DNA of 64,000 nt, taken from 1-14-2-50-31-20 sp964617555 (GTDB lineage: Bacteria > Bacteroidota > Ignavibacteria > Ignavibacteriales > Melioribacteraceae). Positions 36,801 to 45,057 of this stretch are shown here, piece after piece. The notes under the pieces are model-generated. The model saw only the letters and a program-made list of their open reading frames with translations. It did no database searches and was not told where the DNA came from. The translations under genes and the position numbers were made by a program. The stretch is from NCBI GenBank assembly GCA_964617555.1, contig CAZTYP010000033.1, positions 10,231 through 74,230 on the forward strand, written 5' to 3'. The first letter of the stretch is position 1, and every line of letters starts with the position of its first letter.

Positions 36801-37227
36801 GATATTCTATTAACTCGTCATAATTTATATCACTGCCTGTTTCCAATTTTACTGTGTTTTTATTAAGAGATGCTTTAGGAGGAAGTTTAGTTGTTAGAAT
36901 TTGATATGTGGAAATTAATATGAATTCGTCTTTTTCGTTTAATGCTGTTATTTTTTCCTGTAATATATCGTCGGAAAATTCATTTATTACAATAATTTTT
37001 TTTTCAAGATTAAAAATTGAAAGTTCAACTTTAACTTCGTCAGTTTTCTTTCTATCAGGTAAAAGTATAATTTTTTTTCTTTTATCCTCTAACATTATAG
37101 CAATAAAAAGAGATTTAAAAGCGCCTATTAATTTTGATGTTTTTATTAAAGAGGATTTTTCTATAAGTGATTTTAATTCTATAGCGGATTTAAATTGTGA
37201 AAATTTTTCAGTTATTATGTTTTTCAT
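33898..37227 (-). CDS. mfd: Transcription-repair coupling factor Mfd
   Basis: Mfd frees RNA polymerase stalled at DNA damage and recruits UvrA. 1109 residues, the standard length. An N-terminal UvrB-like module, a CarD-type polymerase-interaction domain (about 430-500, KKGDYVVHEQFGIGKYLGLE), and a RecG-like helicase with GDVGFGKTE (about 576-584), DEEHRFG and the motif VI region HQLRGRVGR. A TRCF C-terminal domain follows (about 990-1090). All key motifs are present. It is monocistronic and divergent from the C45 gene; the region between is full of a repeated 9-mer. Confidence 0.97.
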   Translation of the reverse strand: MKNIITEKFSQFKSAIELKSLIEKSSLIKTSKLIGAFKSLFIAIMLEDKRKKIILLPDRKKTDEVKVELSIFNLEKKIIVINEFSDDILQEKITALNEKDEFILISTYQILTTKLPPKASLNKNTVKLETGSDINYDELIEYLDLFEYKADKYVGNPGEFSIRGSVIDFWSYSEKQPCRIEFDGDFLESIRYFDVESQRSSGYTEKVILAPQIITKEKEYTDIFEYIKNAVIFASQTELNELFIEEEEKKLDKKTVDIIDEELKKELYTEVPVQDGPRKKNTGSISETKLFSKDVKWVIEKEIEKETRFNIPVIQAPTINSNFDLLFDLLYNYADKNYQIVITTENKLQSSRLFDLLSDYKNELKELIEEGKIKIIELPIKEGFIAKEDKLVLLTDYQLFNKPYRTKFINKNKYKKSKIKEFASIKKGDYVVHEQFGIGKYLGLETIKIGLVKQESIKLLYANNDIVYVNLNYLSLIKKFSSNKEVQPSLSVLGTNEWKNTKKKVKGKIKDAARNLIKLYAQRKSTPGFAFSPDTVFQKELEASFFYEDTPDQSKVTEQVKSDMENNNPMDRLVCGDVGFGKTEIAVRAAFKAVSDSKQVGILVPTTILAEQHFNTFKDRLAQFPVKVAVLSRFVKQSVQKEILLQLANGKIDIIIGTHRLLSKDVKFKNLGLLIIDEEHRFGVMAKEKLRSLRANVDTLTLTATPIPRTLNLSLLGARDLSVISTPPLNRQPIYTSVQKFDITKIKEYVLSEINRGGQVYFIHDRVQTIDKIAAYIQRHIPELKIAIAHGQMKPAELEKVLYDFMNNKYQMLIATKIIESGIDIPNVNTIIINRADRFGLAELHQLRGRVGRSDRQAFAYLLVPSLKSISKKAIRRLQAIEEYTDLGAGFNLSMRDLEIRGAGNILGTEQSGTINTVGFDMYVKLLDEAVEELKQGEFKEEFKELPKMLERSEPTIDTFFELGIPKTYMPDQSDRLSYYTAMFSIIKTEDIDEIKEDMIDRFGKIPPIIERLILTAVLRFYASVTLMERIVILRDKISVILPKAERKEFYETKFQKFMEYILSEYARDIHFKQTEKIMKIEIKNKFRSPEEMLTYLIDFLKKIKSQIF

Positions 37228-37326
37228 TTGTTCTGTTATAAGCGGGTTTTTAATTATAAGTACATCATTATTAATATTATTTTTTTATTTATTTAAAAAC
37301 TAATATTAATAGTAAGAATGTTAATA

Positions 37327-37496
37327 TGTTAATAAACTATTAATCCTTCATTTTTATGGTTAAAAGAAAACAATTTATATTCCGTAAATGTTAATAACTT
37401 TTTAATAAAAAATAGTTATTAACCGTAATTTATAATTTGTTATTTTAAAGGTAGTTATTAACACTCTTTAAACATTAAACTAACAAGTTATTAACA
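37327..37496. repeat. Cluster of TTATTAACA 9-mers
   Basis: Exact TTATTAACA occurs at 37327-37335 and 37389-37397 (minus) and at 37455-37463 and 37488-37496 (plus), with TTATTAACC at 37416-37424 (plus) and an 8/9 form near 37317. The same 9-mer is at 15779-15787 in the dnaA region. It matches the DnaA box TTATCCACA at 7 of 9 positions. Function unknown; the region lies between divergent mfd and the C45 gene. Confidence 0.7.
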
Positions 37497-37513
37497 AAAA
37501 AAAAGAGAGTATT

Positions 37514-38734
37514 ATGCGTGAAATAATATTCATATTTTTATCGTTGTTTACCGCGGTACAAACAATTTTTCCTTGTACAACGGCAATTGTATCAGGCAAA
37601 TATACAAAAACAGGAAGACCGTTGTTATTAAAACATCGTGATTCGGGTTTTGAGCAAAACAAATTAATGTTTTTTGAAGATGGTAAATATAAATATATAG
37701 GTTTGGTTAATTCCGAAGATAAAGAGGGTAAAGAAGTTTGGGGTGGGGTTAACAGTAAAGGGTTTGCAATAATTAATTCGGCTTCTTATAATTTAAAACC
37801 GGATGAAGACACAACAATAATAGCAGATAGAGAAGGAATAATAATGAAGTTAGCATTACAGCAATGTGCTACTTTAAAAGATTTTGAAAATCTCCTTGTT
37901 TCATTAAAAAAACCGCTTGGTGTAGAAGCAAATTTCGGGGTTATTGATGCTGATGGGGGAGCGGCTTATTATGAAACTAATAATTTTACTTTTAATAAAA
38001 TAGATGTTAACGATAAATCCGTTGCTCCTTTCGGTTATGTTATAAGAACTAATTATTCTTTTATTACAGATAAAAAAGACGGATACGGATATATTAGGTA
38101 TAATACGGCAAATTCTCTTTTTTATGAAGCGGCAATTGAAAATAATATTTCCGTAAAATTTATTTTACAAAATGTCAGCCGCTCTCTTAAACATTCGTTA
38201 TTGAAAACCGATTTAAATAAAAATATACAATTCAGCAAAGATATTGAAAAATTAATCCCTTTTATGGATTATATACCGCGTAACAATTCGTGTGCAACTA
38301 TTTTAATAGAAGGAGTTAAAAAGAATGAATTACCGGAATTTACCACTTTTTGGACAATACTCGGATTTCAACTTACATCGGTAGCTTTTCCTGTATGGAT
38401 AAACGGAGGAAAAGAACTCCCCGATATATTAGTTGCGGGAAAAAACGAAAATGCTCCGCTTTGTGAAAAAGCAATAGCATTAAAGAACAAAGTATATCCG
38501 GTAAAACTCGGAAACGGAAAAAGATATATAGATATTTCAAAAATAATTAATAAAGAAAAAGAAGGTATTATACAAAAAATAAGACCTTTGGAAAATAAAA
38601 TACTCTCTATTACTTACGAGAAGATGGAACAATGGAGAAAAGCAGGAAAACTTCCCAAAGAAGAAGTTCAAAATCTCTATAAAAAATTGGAAAACAAAAT
38701 CATAAAATTTTATAAAAAAGAATACGGAATATAA
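37514..38734 (+). CDS. C45/choloylglycine-hydrolase-like Ntn hydrolase, exported
   Basis: 406 residues. A signal peptide (1-20, ending IFP) is followed at once by Cys21 in CTTAIVSGKY, so cleavage would expose the N-terminal nucleophile, the hallmark of Ntn hydrolases. The pattern GRPLLLKHRDSG, VNSKGFAIINSASYNL and NSCATILIEG matches the C45 (acyl-transferase)/choloylglycine-hydrolase group. It would cleave an amide bond such as an acyl amine or peptide in the periplasm; the substrate is unknown. It starts the plus-strand run. AGAGAG lies seven bases before the ATG. Confidence 0.83.
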   Translation: MREIIFIFLSLFTAVQTIFPCTTAIVSGKYTKTGRPLLLKHRDSGFEQNKLMFFEDGKYKYIGLVNSEDKEGKEVWGGVNSKGFAIINSASYNLKPDEDTTIIADREGIIMKLALQQCATLKDFENLLVSLKKPLGVEANFGVIDADGGAAYYETNNFTFNKIDVNDKSVAPFGYVIRTNYSFITDKKDGYGYIRYNTANSLFYEAAIENNISVKFILQNVSRSLKHSLLKTDLNKNIQFSKDIEKLIPFMDYIPRNNSCATILIEGVKKNELPEFTTFWTILGFQLTSVAFPVWINGGKELPDILVAGKNENAPLCEKAIALKNKVYPVKLGNGKRYIDISKIINKEKEGIIQKIRPLENKILSITYEKMEQWRKAGKLPKEEVQNLYKKLENKIIKFYKKEYGI

Positions 38735-38816
38735 AAAGGAATATTAAACGACTAAACTATGCGGTTTGCTTAGCAAAACTATAATAAGTAAATTGGTATG
38801 TAAAATAGGAGTATAT

Positions 38817-39206
38817 ATGTCAGATAATATAAAAATGTCTTTAACACTTCCCGTGGAAGCAAAAACAGTTTATAATGCTTGGTTTAACAGCGAAGCCCAT
38901 TCAAAGTTTTCATCCGGAAAAGCGCAAATAGAAAAAAAAGTAGGGAGCAAATTTTTTGCAGGCGACGGATATATTGAAGGAAAAATTGTAAAAATGATTC
39001 TTTCCAAACAAATAATAATGGATTGGAGAACAACCGACTTTCCGGAAGAAGCAGAAGATTCTACTTTAACAATTAACTTTGAAAAAACACCCGATGGAAC
39101 AAAAATAATTTTTGTACATGAAAATTTACCGGAAGGTGATGGAAAAAAATATCGTAAAGAATGGAAAGATAATTATTTTAATAAAATGAAAGAATACTTT
39201 GTATAA
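38817..39206 (+). CDS. SRPBCC/AHSA1-like ligand-binding domain protein
   Basis: 129 residues from ATG at 38817, which has a Shine-Dalgarno (AGGAG) eight bases upstream; a TTG start at 38766 is less likely. The START-like fold is seen in LPVEAKTVYNAWFNSEAHSKF and the strand-loop pattern GYIEGKIVKMI, KQIIMDWRTTDFPE, DSTLTINFE, GTKIIFVHENLPEGDG. Members bind hydrophobic ligands or act as stress-linked chaperones (AHSA1). No specific role is visible. Confidence 0.82.
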   Translation: MSDNIKMSLTLPVEAKTVYNAWFNSEAHSKFSSGKAQIEKKVGSKFFAGDGYIEGKIVKMILSKQIIMDWRTTDFPEEAEDSTLTINFEKTPDGTKIIFVHENLPEGDGKKYRKEWKDNYFNKMKEYFV

Positions 39207-39217
39207 TAAAAGAAAAA

Positions 39218-39868
39218 ATGACGGATGAAAAAAGAAAGTTTTTAACCTGTGTAAAAATTCCGCTTATTTTTGTTTCCGTTACAATTATTGTTAAAGTAGT
39301 AGAATTTCTGTTTAATTTAAATTTTGTGAGTTTTGGTATTTATCCCCGTACATTTACCGGATTGCGGGGAATTTTTTTTGCCCCTCTTATACATGCAAAC
39401 ATTAACCATCTTTATTCAAATATACCGACTTTATTCGTTTTGGGAACATCGGTTTTTTATTTTTATCCTGAAATCTCAAAAAAAGTAGTAATACTTATTT
39501 ATCTTTTTACCGGAATGCTTATATGGTGTTTAGCAAGACAAAATTATCACATAGGAGCAAGCGGAATTTTATACGGATTGGTTTTTTTCCTTTTTTTCAG
39601 CGGTATTTTCAGAAAAGACAGACGATCAATTACTTTAAGTGTATTAACTCTTTTTTTTTACGGAAGTATAGCTTACGGAATTTTTCCCGTAAAAGAAGAA
39701 ATTTCGTGGGAATCTCATCTCTTTGGCTCTATTATAGGTATATTTACGGCATATATTTTCAGAAAAAAAGATGTTTATAAACAATATGATTGGGAAGATG
39801 AAGAGGAAGATTTTGATGTACGTAATTTAAAAATATCCCATAAAAATTTTAGGAATAATATAAAATGA
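39218..39868 (+). CDS. Rhomboid-family intramembrane serine protease
   Basis: 216 residues, six or so membrane helices. The catalytic Ser115 sits in HIGASGILYG and the dyad His167 in EISWESHLFGS; the HANINHLYSN loop is the family's first signature. The C-terminal tail is acidic (DWEDEEEDF). It cleaves membrane-embedded substrates; none is known here. Its stop overlaps the pdxB start (ATGA), so they are translationally coupled. It starts 11 bp after the SRPBCC gene. Confidence 0.9.
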   Translation: MTDEKRKFLTCVKIPLIFVSVTIIVKVVEFLFNLNFVSFGIYPRTFTGLRGIFFAPLIHANINHLYSNIPTLFVLGTSVFYFYPEISKKVVILIYLFTGMLIWCLARQNYHIGASGILYGLVFFLFFSGIFRKDRRSITLSVLTLFFYGSIAYGIFPVKEEISWESHLFGSIIGIFTAYIFRKKDVYKQYDWEDEEEDFDVRNLKISHKNFRNNIK

Positions 39869-41004
39869 AATTAATAGTTGATGAAAATATTGTACAAGGT
39901 AAGCAAGCTTTTGAATCTTTCGGGAATGTTCAATTTATTAATGGAAGAGAAATAACCAACAAAATATTAATGGATGCCGATGCTTTAATTGTTCGTTCCA
40001 TAACAAAAGTGGACAAAACCCTTTTACACAATACAAAAATAAAATTTGTAGGAACGGCAACCATAGGAACAGATCATATTGATCTTAAATATCTTAATGA
40101 AAACGGAATAGCATTCACAAGTGCAGCAGGATGTAATTCTTATTCCGTTGCGGAATACGTTTTTTCGGCACTCTCTCATTTTGCCGAAAAAAACAATTTT
40201 AAAATTTCCGAGAAAAGTATAGGTGTTATAGGATACGGAAATATAGGAACCAAAGTAATTAAAATTGCAAAAGCACTGGGAATGAAATATGTTATTAACG
40301 ATCCTCCCTTGGAACGGAAAGGAAAAGAAAATATTTTCTCATCTTTGGAAAAAGCGTTACAATGCGATATAGTTACTTTTCATGTTCCGCTAAATAAAAC
40401 AGGTATAGATAAAACGGTTCATTTGCTCGGAAAGAATAATATTGCTCTGCTAAAAAACAACGCTATTTTAATAAATGCATCACGTGGTCCGGTGGTAGAT
40501 AATTCTGTTCTTGAAAAGAGATTACAACAAAATAATAATCTTAATGTAGTGTTGGATGTTTGGGAAACAGAACCAAATATAAATACGGAGCTTTTCAAAT
40601 TGATAGATATAGGAACACCACATATTGCGGGTTATTCTTTTGAAGGAAAGGTTACGGGCACGCTTATGGTTTATGAAGCATTATCCGAGTTTTTAAATAC
40701 CCCTAAAAAGTGGAAACCGGAATTTGAAGTTGTTCCGAACAATAAAATAATTATAGAGGAAAAAGACGATTATAATATAATTTTAAAAAAGTTGTTCGAA
40801 AAATCATATAAAATAATTGAAGATGATAAAAAATTAAGAGAAATTATAAACAAAAAAGATGCGGAAAAAGATAAATATTTTGATATGTTACGTAAAAATT
40901 ACCCTAAACGAAGAGAATTAAATAACTTTGAAGCGAAACTGAAAAAAGAAAACGAAAAAACGGAAAATTTGTTAAAGGTACTAAGAGTAAAAATAAACAA
41001 ATAA
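39865..41004 (+). CDS. pdxB: Erythronate-4-phosphate dehydrogenase PdxB
   Basis: Second enzyme of the DXP-dependent vitamin B6 route, oxidising 4-phosphoerythronate. D-2-hydroxyacid dehydrogenase fold: VRSITKVDKTLL, the NAD motif GVIGYGNIGT (about 122-131), ASRGPVVDN (catalytic Arg), DVWETEPN (Glu), and TPHIAGYS (His). The start MKLIVDENI is characteristic of PdxB. The C-terminal extension (about 290-379) includes a lysine/glutamate-rich coiled end, longer than the E. coli dimerisation domain. It overlaps the rhomboid gene by 4 bases and precedes DUF4159 by 3. Confidence 0.9.
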   Translation: MKLIVDENIVQGKQAFESFGNVQFINGREITNKILMDADALIVRSITKVDKTLLHNTKIKFVGTATIGTDHIDLKYLNENGIAFTSAAGCNSYSVAEYVFSALSHFAEKNNFKISEKSIGVIGYGNIGTKVIKIAKALGMKYVINDPPLERKGKENIFSSLEKALQCDIVTFHVPLNKTGIDKTVHLLGKNNIALLKNNAILINASRGPVVDNSVLEKRLQQNNNLNVVLDVWETEPNINTELFKLIDIGTPHIAGYSFEGKVTGTLMVYEALSEFLNTPKKWKPEFEVVPNNKIIIEEKDDYNIILKKLFEKSYKIIEDDKKLREIINKKDAEKDKYFDMLRKNYPKRRELNNFEAKLKKENEKTENLLKVLRVKINK

Positions 41005-41007
41005 ATT

Positions 41008-41682
41008 ATGCCAAAGAAAATTTTTAAAATATTGCTCCTTTTTATTTTTATTTACGGAAACACTTATACACAAACAACAAACGGTTTTGTTATTGCCAGA
41101 TTAAAATACGGAGGAGGAGGAGATTGGTATAATGATCCTTCCGCAGAAGTAAATTTACTTAAATTTATTGAGGAAAAAACCACAGTTAAAACAAATCCTA
41201 AATATGTTTTTGTTGATGTGGCAAGCGACGATATTTTTAATTATCCCTTCCTTTTCATTACCGGCCACGGTAACATTCTTTTTTCCGATACGGAGGTAAA
41301 AAGATTAAAAAAATATTTGGAAAGAGGAGGATTTATATATGTTGATGATGATTATGGGATAGACAAAGCAGTTAGAAGAGAATTTAAAAAAATTTTTCCG
41401 AATCAAAATTTTTCCGAACTACCATTTGAACACAAAATATACCATATACTATACAACTTTGAATATGGACCGCCTAAAACACATAAACACAACAATAAAC
41501 CGCCGCAAGGTTTCGGTCTGTTTATGGGAAAAAGATTAGCGGTTTATTATACATACGAGAGTAACCCAAGTGACGGCTGGGCAGATAAAGAAGTTCATCA
41601 AGATCCGGAAAATAAAAGAGAAGAAGCATTAAGGTTTGGAACTAATATTGTTATATATTCACTATCCGGTGAAACAAACTAA
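41008..41682 (+). CDS. DUF4159 exported protein
   Basis: 224 residues with a signal peptide (1-20). The hallmark RLKYGGGGDWYNDPSAE is at about 28-44, with the FITGHGNILFS and GGFIYVDDDYG stretches. DUF4159 has a Rossmann-like (type 1 glutamine amidotransferase-like) core; the HGN could replace the Cys-His pair of true amidotransferases, so it is probably non-catalytic. It commonly lies beside DUF4175 proteins, as here (2-bp gap), implying a shared complex in the envelope. Role unknown. Confidence 0.87.
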   Translation: MPKKIFKILLLFIFIYGNTYTQTTNGFVIARLKYGGGGDWYNDPSAEVNLLKFIEEKTTVKTNPKYVFVDVASDDIFNYPFLFITGHGNILFSDTEVKRLKKYLERGGFIYVDDDYGIDKAVRREFKKIFPNQNFSELPFEHKIYHILYNFEYGPPKTHKHNNKPPQGFGLFMGKRLAVYYTYESNPSDGWADKEVHQDPENKREEALRFGTNIVIYSLSGETN

Positions 41683-41684
41683 CC

Positions 41685-44600
41685 ATGACGGAAACCGAAA
41701 AAAAAATAAAAAATATAAAAAAAAGATTAACATCTTTATATAAAAAAATCTGCTTGATAGAACTGCTCAACGGTATATTGTTGTTAACAGTTTTGTTTTT
41801 TCTTATATCTCTAATTGTTGTTTTTATTGAATTATCCGGATTCAACTCAATTACGGAAAGAAGAGTACTATTTTATTTGTGGTTAAGTTTTACCGGAGTC
41901 TTTACTCTTCTCTTTTTGTTTTTTCCGGCAAGTAAACTTTTTAAAAAATTAAAAGAAACCGATTATGAAAAACTATCCGCTTTTGTAGGAAAACTTTTTC
42001 CCGAATTAAAAGACAGTCTTCTTAATGCACTTCAATTATATAACAATAAAAAGGACGGAACCGAATTAAAAAATGCGGCAATAACAGCAAATTTAAAAAA
42101 AGCGGACAAACTGAATTTTAACTCCGGAATTTCATTTAAAGTACTGAAAAAAATAGGAATACTTGCTTTTGCGTCAATAATATCAATGTTTTTTTTATTT
42201 ACATTTTTTGGCGGAATGAAGAAAGCGGCGGAAAGAATAATTAACTATTCTTGCAAATATTCAGTTCCTCAAAAATATTCTTTTTCCGTAATTCCCGGTA
42301 ATATAACCGTTGTAAAAGGGAACGATGTTAACATTAAAATAATTGTAAAAGGAAATTCCGAACCTGAATTTATAACGCTTTTTATTAAAGATGACGAAAA
42401 TCCTGTATTCAGAAAGAAACATCTTTTTACCGATACAACTTTTTATTTTCACACTTTTAAAGCCCTTATGGCAACAACTAAATATTATATTACGGCGGAA
42501 AATTCAAAGAGTAAAAAATTTGAAATAAAAGTAATAAACCCGCCGATAGTAAGTAACTTAGATATAAAAATAATACCGCCGGTATATTCAAAATTAGAAA
42601 CCATATATCAAAAAGATAACGGCAATATTTTTGCATTAGCGGGCAGTCGCATTATGTTTAATATTGTTTCAGATAAAATACTTAGCGACGGAGCTCTTTG
42701 TTTTGATGATAACAGTAAAACTAAACTGACAATCGAAAACAATAAAGCAAAAGGAGAAATTAAGGTAATAAAGGATATAAATTATTTTATCCTTATTACA
42801 GATACAGCGGGAAACAAAAATAAAAATCCGATAACTTATTCCGTAAAAAAAATAATTGATGAATTTCCGATGATGAAAATTATAAAACCGGAAGAAGATA
42901 TTAATTTAACAAAAACAGAAAAGGTTGCTACAATACTGGAAATAAAAGATGATTACGGAATTTCCAATCTTGTTATACGCCATAAATTAATTTCAACAAA
43001 ATTCGGAGAACCCGAAAAAATTTTTACAACACAAACAATTCCCGTTAATAAAAAAGAGAAAAAACAGAAGGTTTTTTATACATGGAACTTGACACAACGA
43101 ATGTTAACGGCGGGCGATATTCTTTCGTTTTACTTTGAGTTATTTGATAACGATGTTGTTAACGGTCCGAAATCTGTAAAATCAAAACTTTTTCAACTTC
43201 GTGTTCCTACATTGGAAGAAATAATAAAATCTTCCGACAAGGAACAAAACAAAGCCGATGCAGAATTGAAAAAAACATTAAAGGAGGCTGAAAAACTTAA
43301 AGAAAAAATGGAAAAACTAAGTAACGAATTAAAAAAAGATGATAAAAAAATAACTTGGGAAGAAAAAAACAAAATAGAAGAAACAGCAAAACAATTCAAA
43401 GAATTGCAAAAGAAAATAAAACAAGCCCAAAATAAAATAGAAAAATCAAAAAAGAACCTGAGTAATAATAATCTTCTTTCAAAAGAAACATTACAAAAAT
43501 ATAATGAATTGCAAAAGTTGTTAAACGAAATGAACAACGAAGAGATGAAAAAAGCTATGGAGCGTTTACAACAACAATTGCAAAATATGAATAGAGATAA
43601 AGCGCAACAAACACTTGAGCAAATGAAATTTGAAGAGGAAGCATTTAAAAAAAGCTTGGAACGGACAATTAATTTATTAAAAAGAATACGGATTGAACAA
43701 AAAACAAACGAAATAATAAAAAGGACCGAACAGCTGAAAAAAGAGAGCGAAAAATTACAAAAAAAACTGAGTGAAAAAGAAGCTAAACAGAATAAAGAAG
43801 AATTAATTAAAAGAAATAAAGAAATAAGTAACAGGCTTAATGAACTTCAAAAAGAGATGCTACAACTGCAAGAAAAGATGAAAGAGTTTAGTGATATGCC
43901 GAATGACACAATGAATAAAATACAAGAAGAGATAAAAAAACAAAACAATCAGAGACTGGCAAAACAATCTCAAGAAATGATGCGGCAAAATCAATTACAA
44001 CAATCTCAAGAAATGATGCGGCAAATATCATCAAACATGAAACAGTTACAACAAGATATGGAACAAATGCAACAACAAATGCAACGGCAAAATCAATTGC
44101 AAGTAATGTTTGATATGATGAAAAGTTTAAATGATATAATATCACTTTCAAAAGAAGAAGAAAAATTAAAAAATGAATCGGCAAGCAACGCAGATAAAAA
44201 CGATATTAAACAACTTCAAAAGCAACAAAACATCTCGGAAGGTTTACAAAAAATATTAAAACAATTGTCCGAACTTTCACAAAAAACATTTGCCGTTACT
44301 CCCGAAATGGGCAAAGCCCTGGGCAATGCGCAACGCGAAATGAAAAACGCAATGCAGGCAATGCAGAACGGAAACAGTTCCCTTGCGGTTTACAGTCAAA
44401 GAGGAGCAATGAAATATTTAAACGAAGCCGCGACAATGATAAAAGGAAATATGGAACAAATGATGAACGGCGGCAAAGGAGGCGGAATGATGTCTCTGAT
44501 GCAACAAATGCAAAAACTATCTCAACAACAAATGCAGTTGAATCAGCTAACAAAACAATTAAAGCAAGGCAAATTAACCCCTATGCAACAAGCGGAAATG

Positions 44601-45038
44601 CAAAGATTAGCACAACAACAAGAATTAATAAGAAAATCGTTGGAACAGTTAAACAAAGAGAGCAAAGAGAACGGAAAATCAAAAACACTTGCTGCGGATT
44701 TAGAACAAATATTAAAAGAAATGCGGGAAGTTATTACCGATATGAATACAAAGAAACTTGATGATGGTATAATTAAAAGTCAAGAGCATATTTTATCAAA
44801 ATTGTTAGATGCACAAAGATCAATAAACGAAAGAGATTTTGAAAAAAATCGTGAGTCGGAAGCGGGAAATACTTATTTTAGGAAAACACCGGAGGAACTT
44901 AAATTAGACGAGAAACATAAAAAAATAAAAGATGAGTTAATGAAAATAATAGAAGAGGGTTATTCTAAAGATTATGAAGAATTGATAAAACAATATTACG
45001 AAATATTGGAAAAAGAAACGGAAAAGAATATAAAATAA
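41685..45038 (+). CDS. DUF4175 membrane protein with long coiled-coil
   Basis: 1117 residues. Two or three N-terminal membrane helices (about 23-50, 58-78, 160-180) are followed by Ig-like periplasmic domains (about 190-510), then a very long Gln/Lys/Glu-rich coiled coil (about 515-1100). The coiled part includes a 12-residue tandem repeat (QSQEMMRQNQLQ). This layout is the DUF4175 family. Role unknown, but the long coil suggests a scaffold linking membrane to envelope. It follows DUF4159, with which it typically works. 22% or so of the coiled region is Gln by eye, not counted exactly. Confidence 0.88.
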   Translation: MTETEKKIKNIKKRLTSLYKKICLIELLNGILLLTVLFFLISLIVVFIELSGFNSITERRVLFYLWLSFTGVFTLLFLFFPASKLFKKLKETDYEKLSAFVGKLFPELKDSLLNALQLYNNKKDGTELKNAAITANLKKADKLNFNSGISFKVLKKIGILAFASIISMFFLFTFFGGMKKAAERIINYSCKYSVPQKYSFSVIPGNITVVKGNDVNIKIIVKGNSEPEFITLFIKDDENPVFRKKHLFTDTTFYFHTFKALMATTKYYITAENSKSKKFEIKVINPPIVSNLDIKIIPPVYSKLETIYQKDNGNIFALAGSRIMFNIVSDKILSDGALCFDDNSKTKLTIENNKAKGEIKVIKDINYFILITDTAGNKNKNPITYSVKKIIDEFPMMKIIKPEEDINLTKTEKVATILEIKDDYGISNLVIRHKLISTKFGEPEKIFTTQTIPVNKKEKKQKVFYTWNLTQRMLTAGDILSFYFELFDNDVVNGPKSVKSKLFQLRVPTLEEIIKSSDKEQNKADAELKKTLKEAEKLKEKMEKLSNELKKDDKKITWEEKNKIEETAKQFKELQKKIKQAQNKIEKSKKNLSNNNLLSKETLQKYNELQKLLNEMNNEEMKKAMERLQQQLQNMNRDKAQQTLEQMKFEEEAFKKSLERTINLLKRIRIEQKTNEIIKRTEQLKKESEKLQKKLSEKEAKQNKEELIKRNKEISNRLNELQKEMLQLQEKMKEFSDMPNDTMNKIQEEIKKQNNQRLAKQSQEMMRQNQLQQSQEMMRQISSNMKQLQQDMEQMQQQMQRQNQLQVMFDMMKSLNDIISLSKEEEKLKNESASNADKNDIKQLQKQQNISEGLQKILKQLSELSQKTFAVTPEMGKALGNAQREMKNAMQAMQNGNSSLAVYSQRGAMKYLNEAATMIKGNMEQMMNGGKGGGMMSLMQQMQKLSQQQMQLNQLTKQLKQGKLTPMQQAEMQRLAQQQELIRKSLEQLNKESKENGKSKTLAADLEQILKEMREVITDMNTKKLDDGIIKSQEHILSKLLDAQRSINERDFEKNRESEAGNTYFRKTPEELKLDEKHKKIKDELMKIIEEGYSKDYEELIKQYYEILEKETEKNIK
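43965..44025 (+). repeat. 36-bp tandem repeat inside the DUF4175 gene
   Basis: A 25-base identity (starting CAATCTCAAGAAATG) recurs 36 bases later, giving a 12-codon unit (QSQEMMRQNQLQ) twice, with a degenerate third copy nearby. Such in-frame units can change number by slippage. Confidence 0.75.
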
Positions 45039-45057
45039 ACCAACCGACAACCATGCG

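Noticed and set aside
38766..38816. A longer N-terminus for the SRPBCC protein from TTG
   Set aside because: The ATG at 38817 has a strong AGGAG site and begins the conserved domain.
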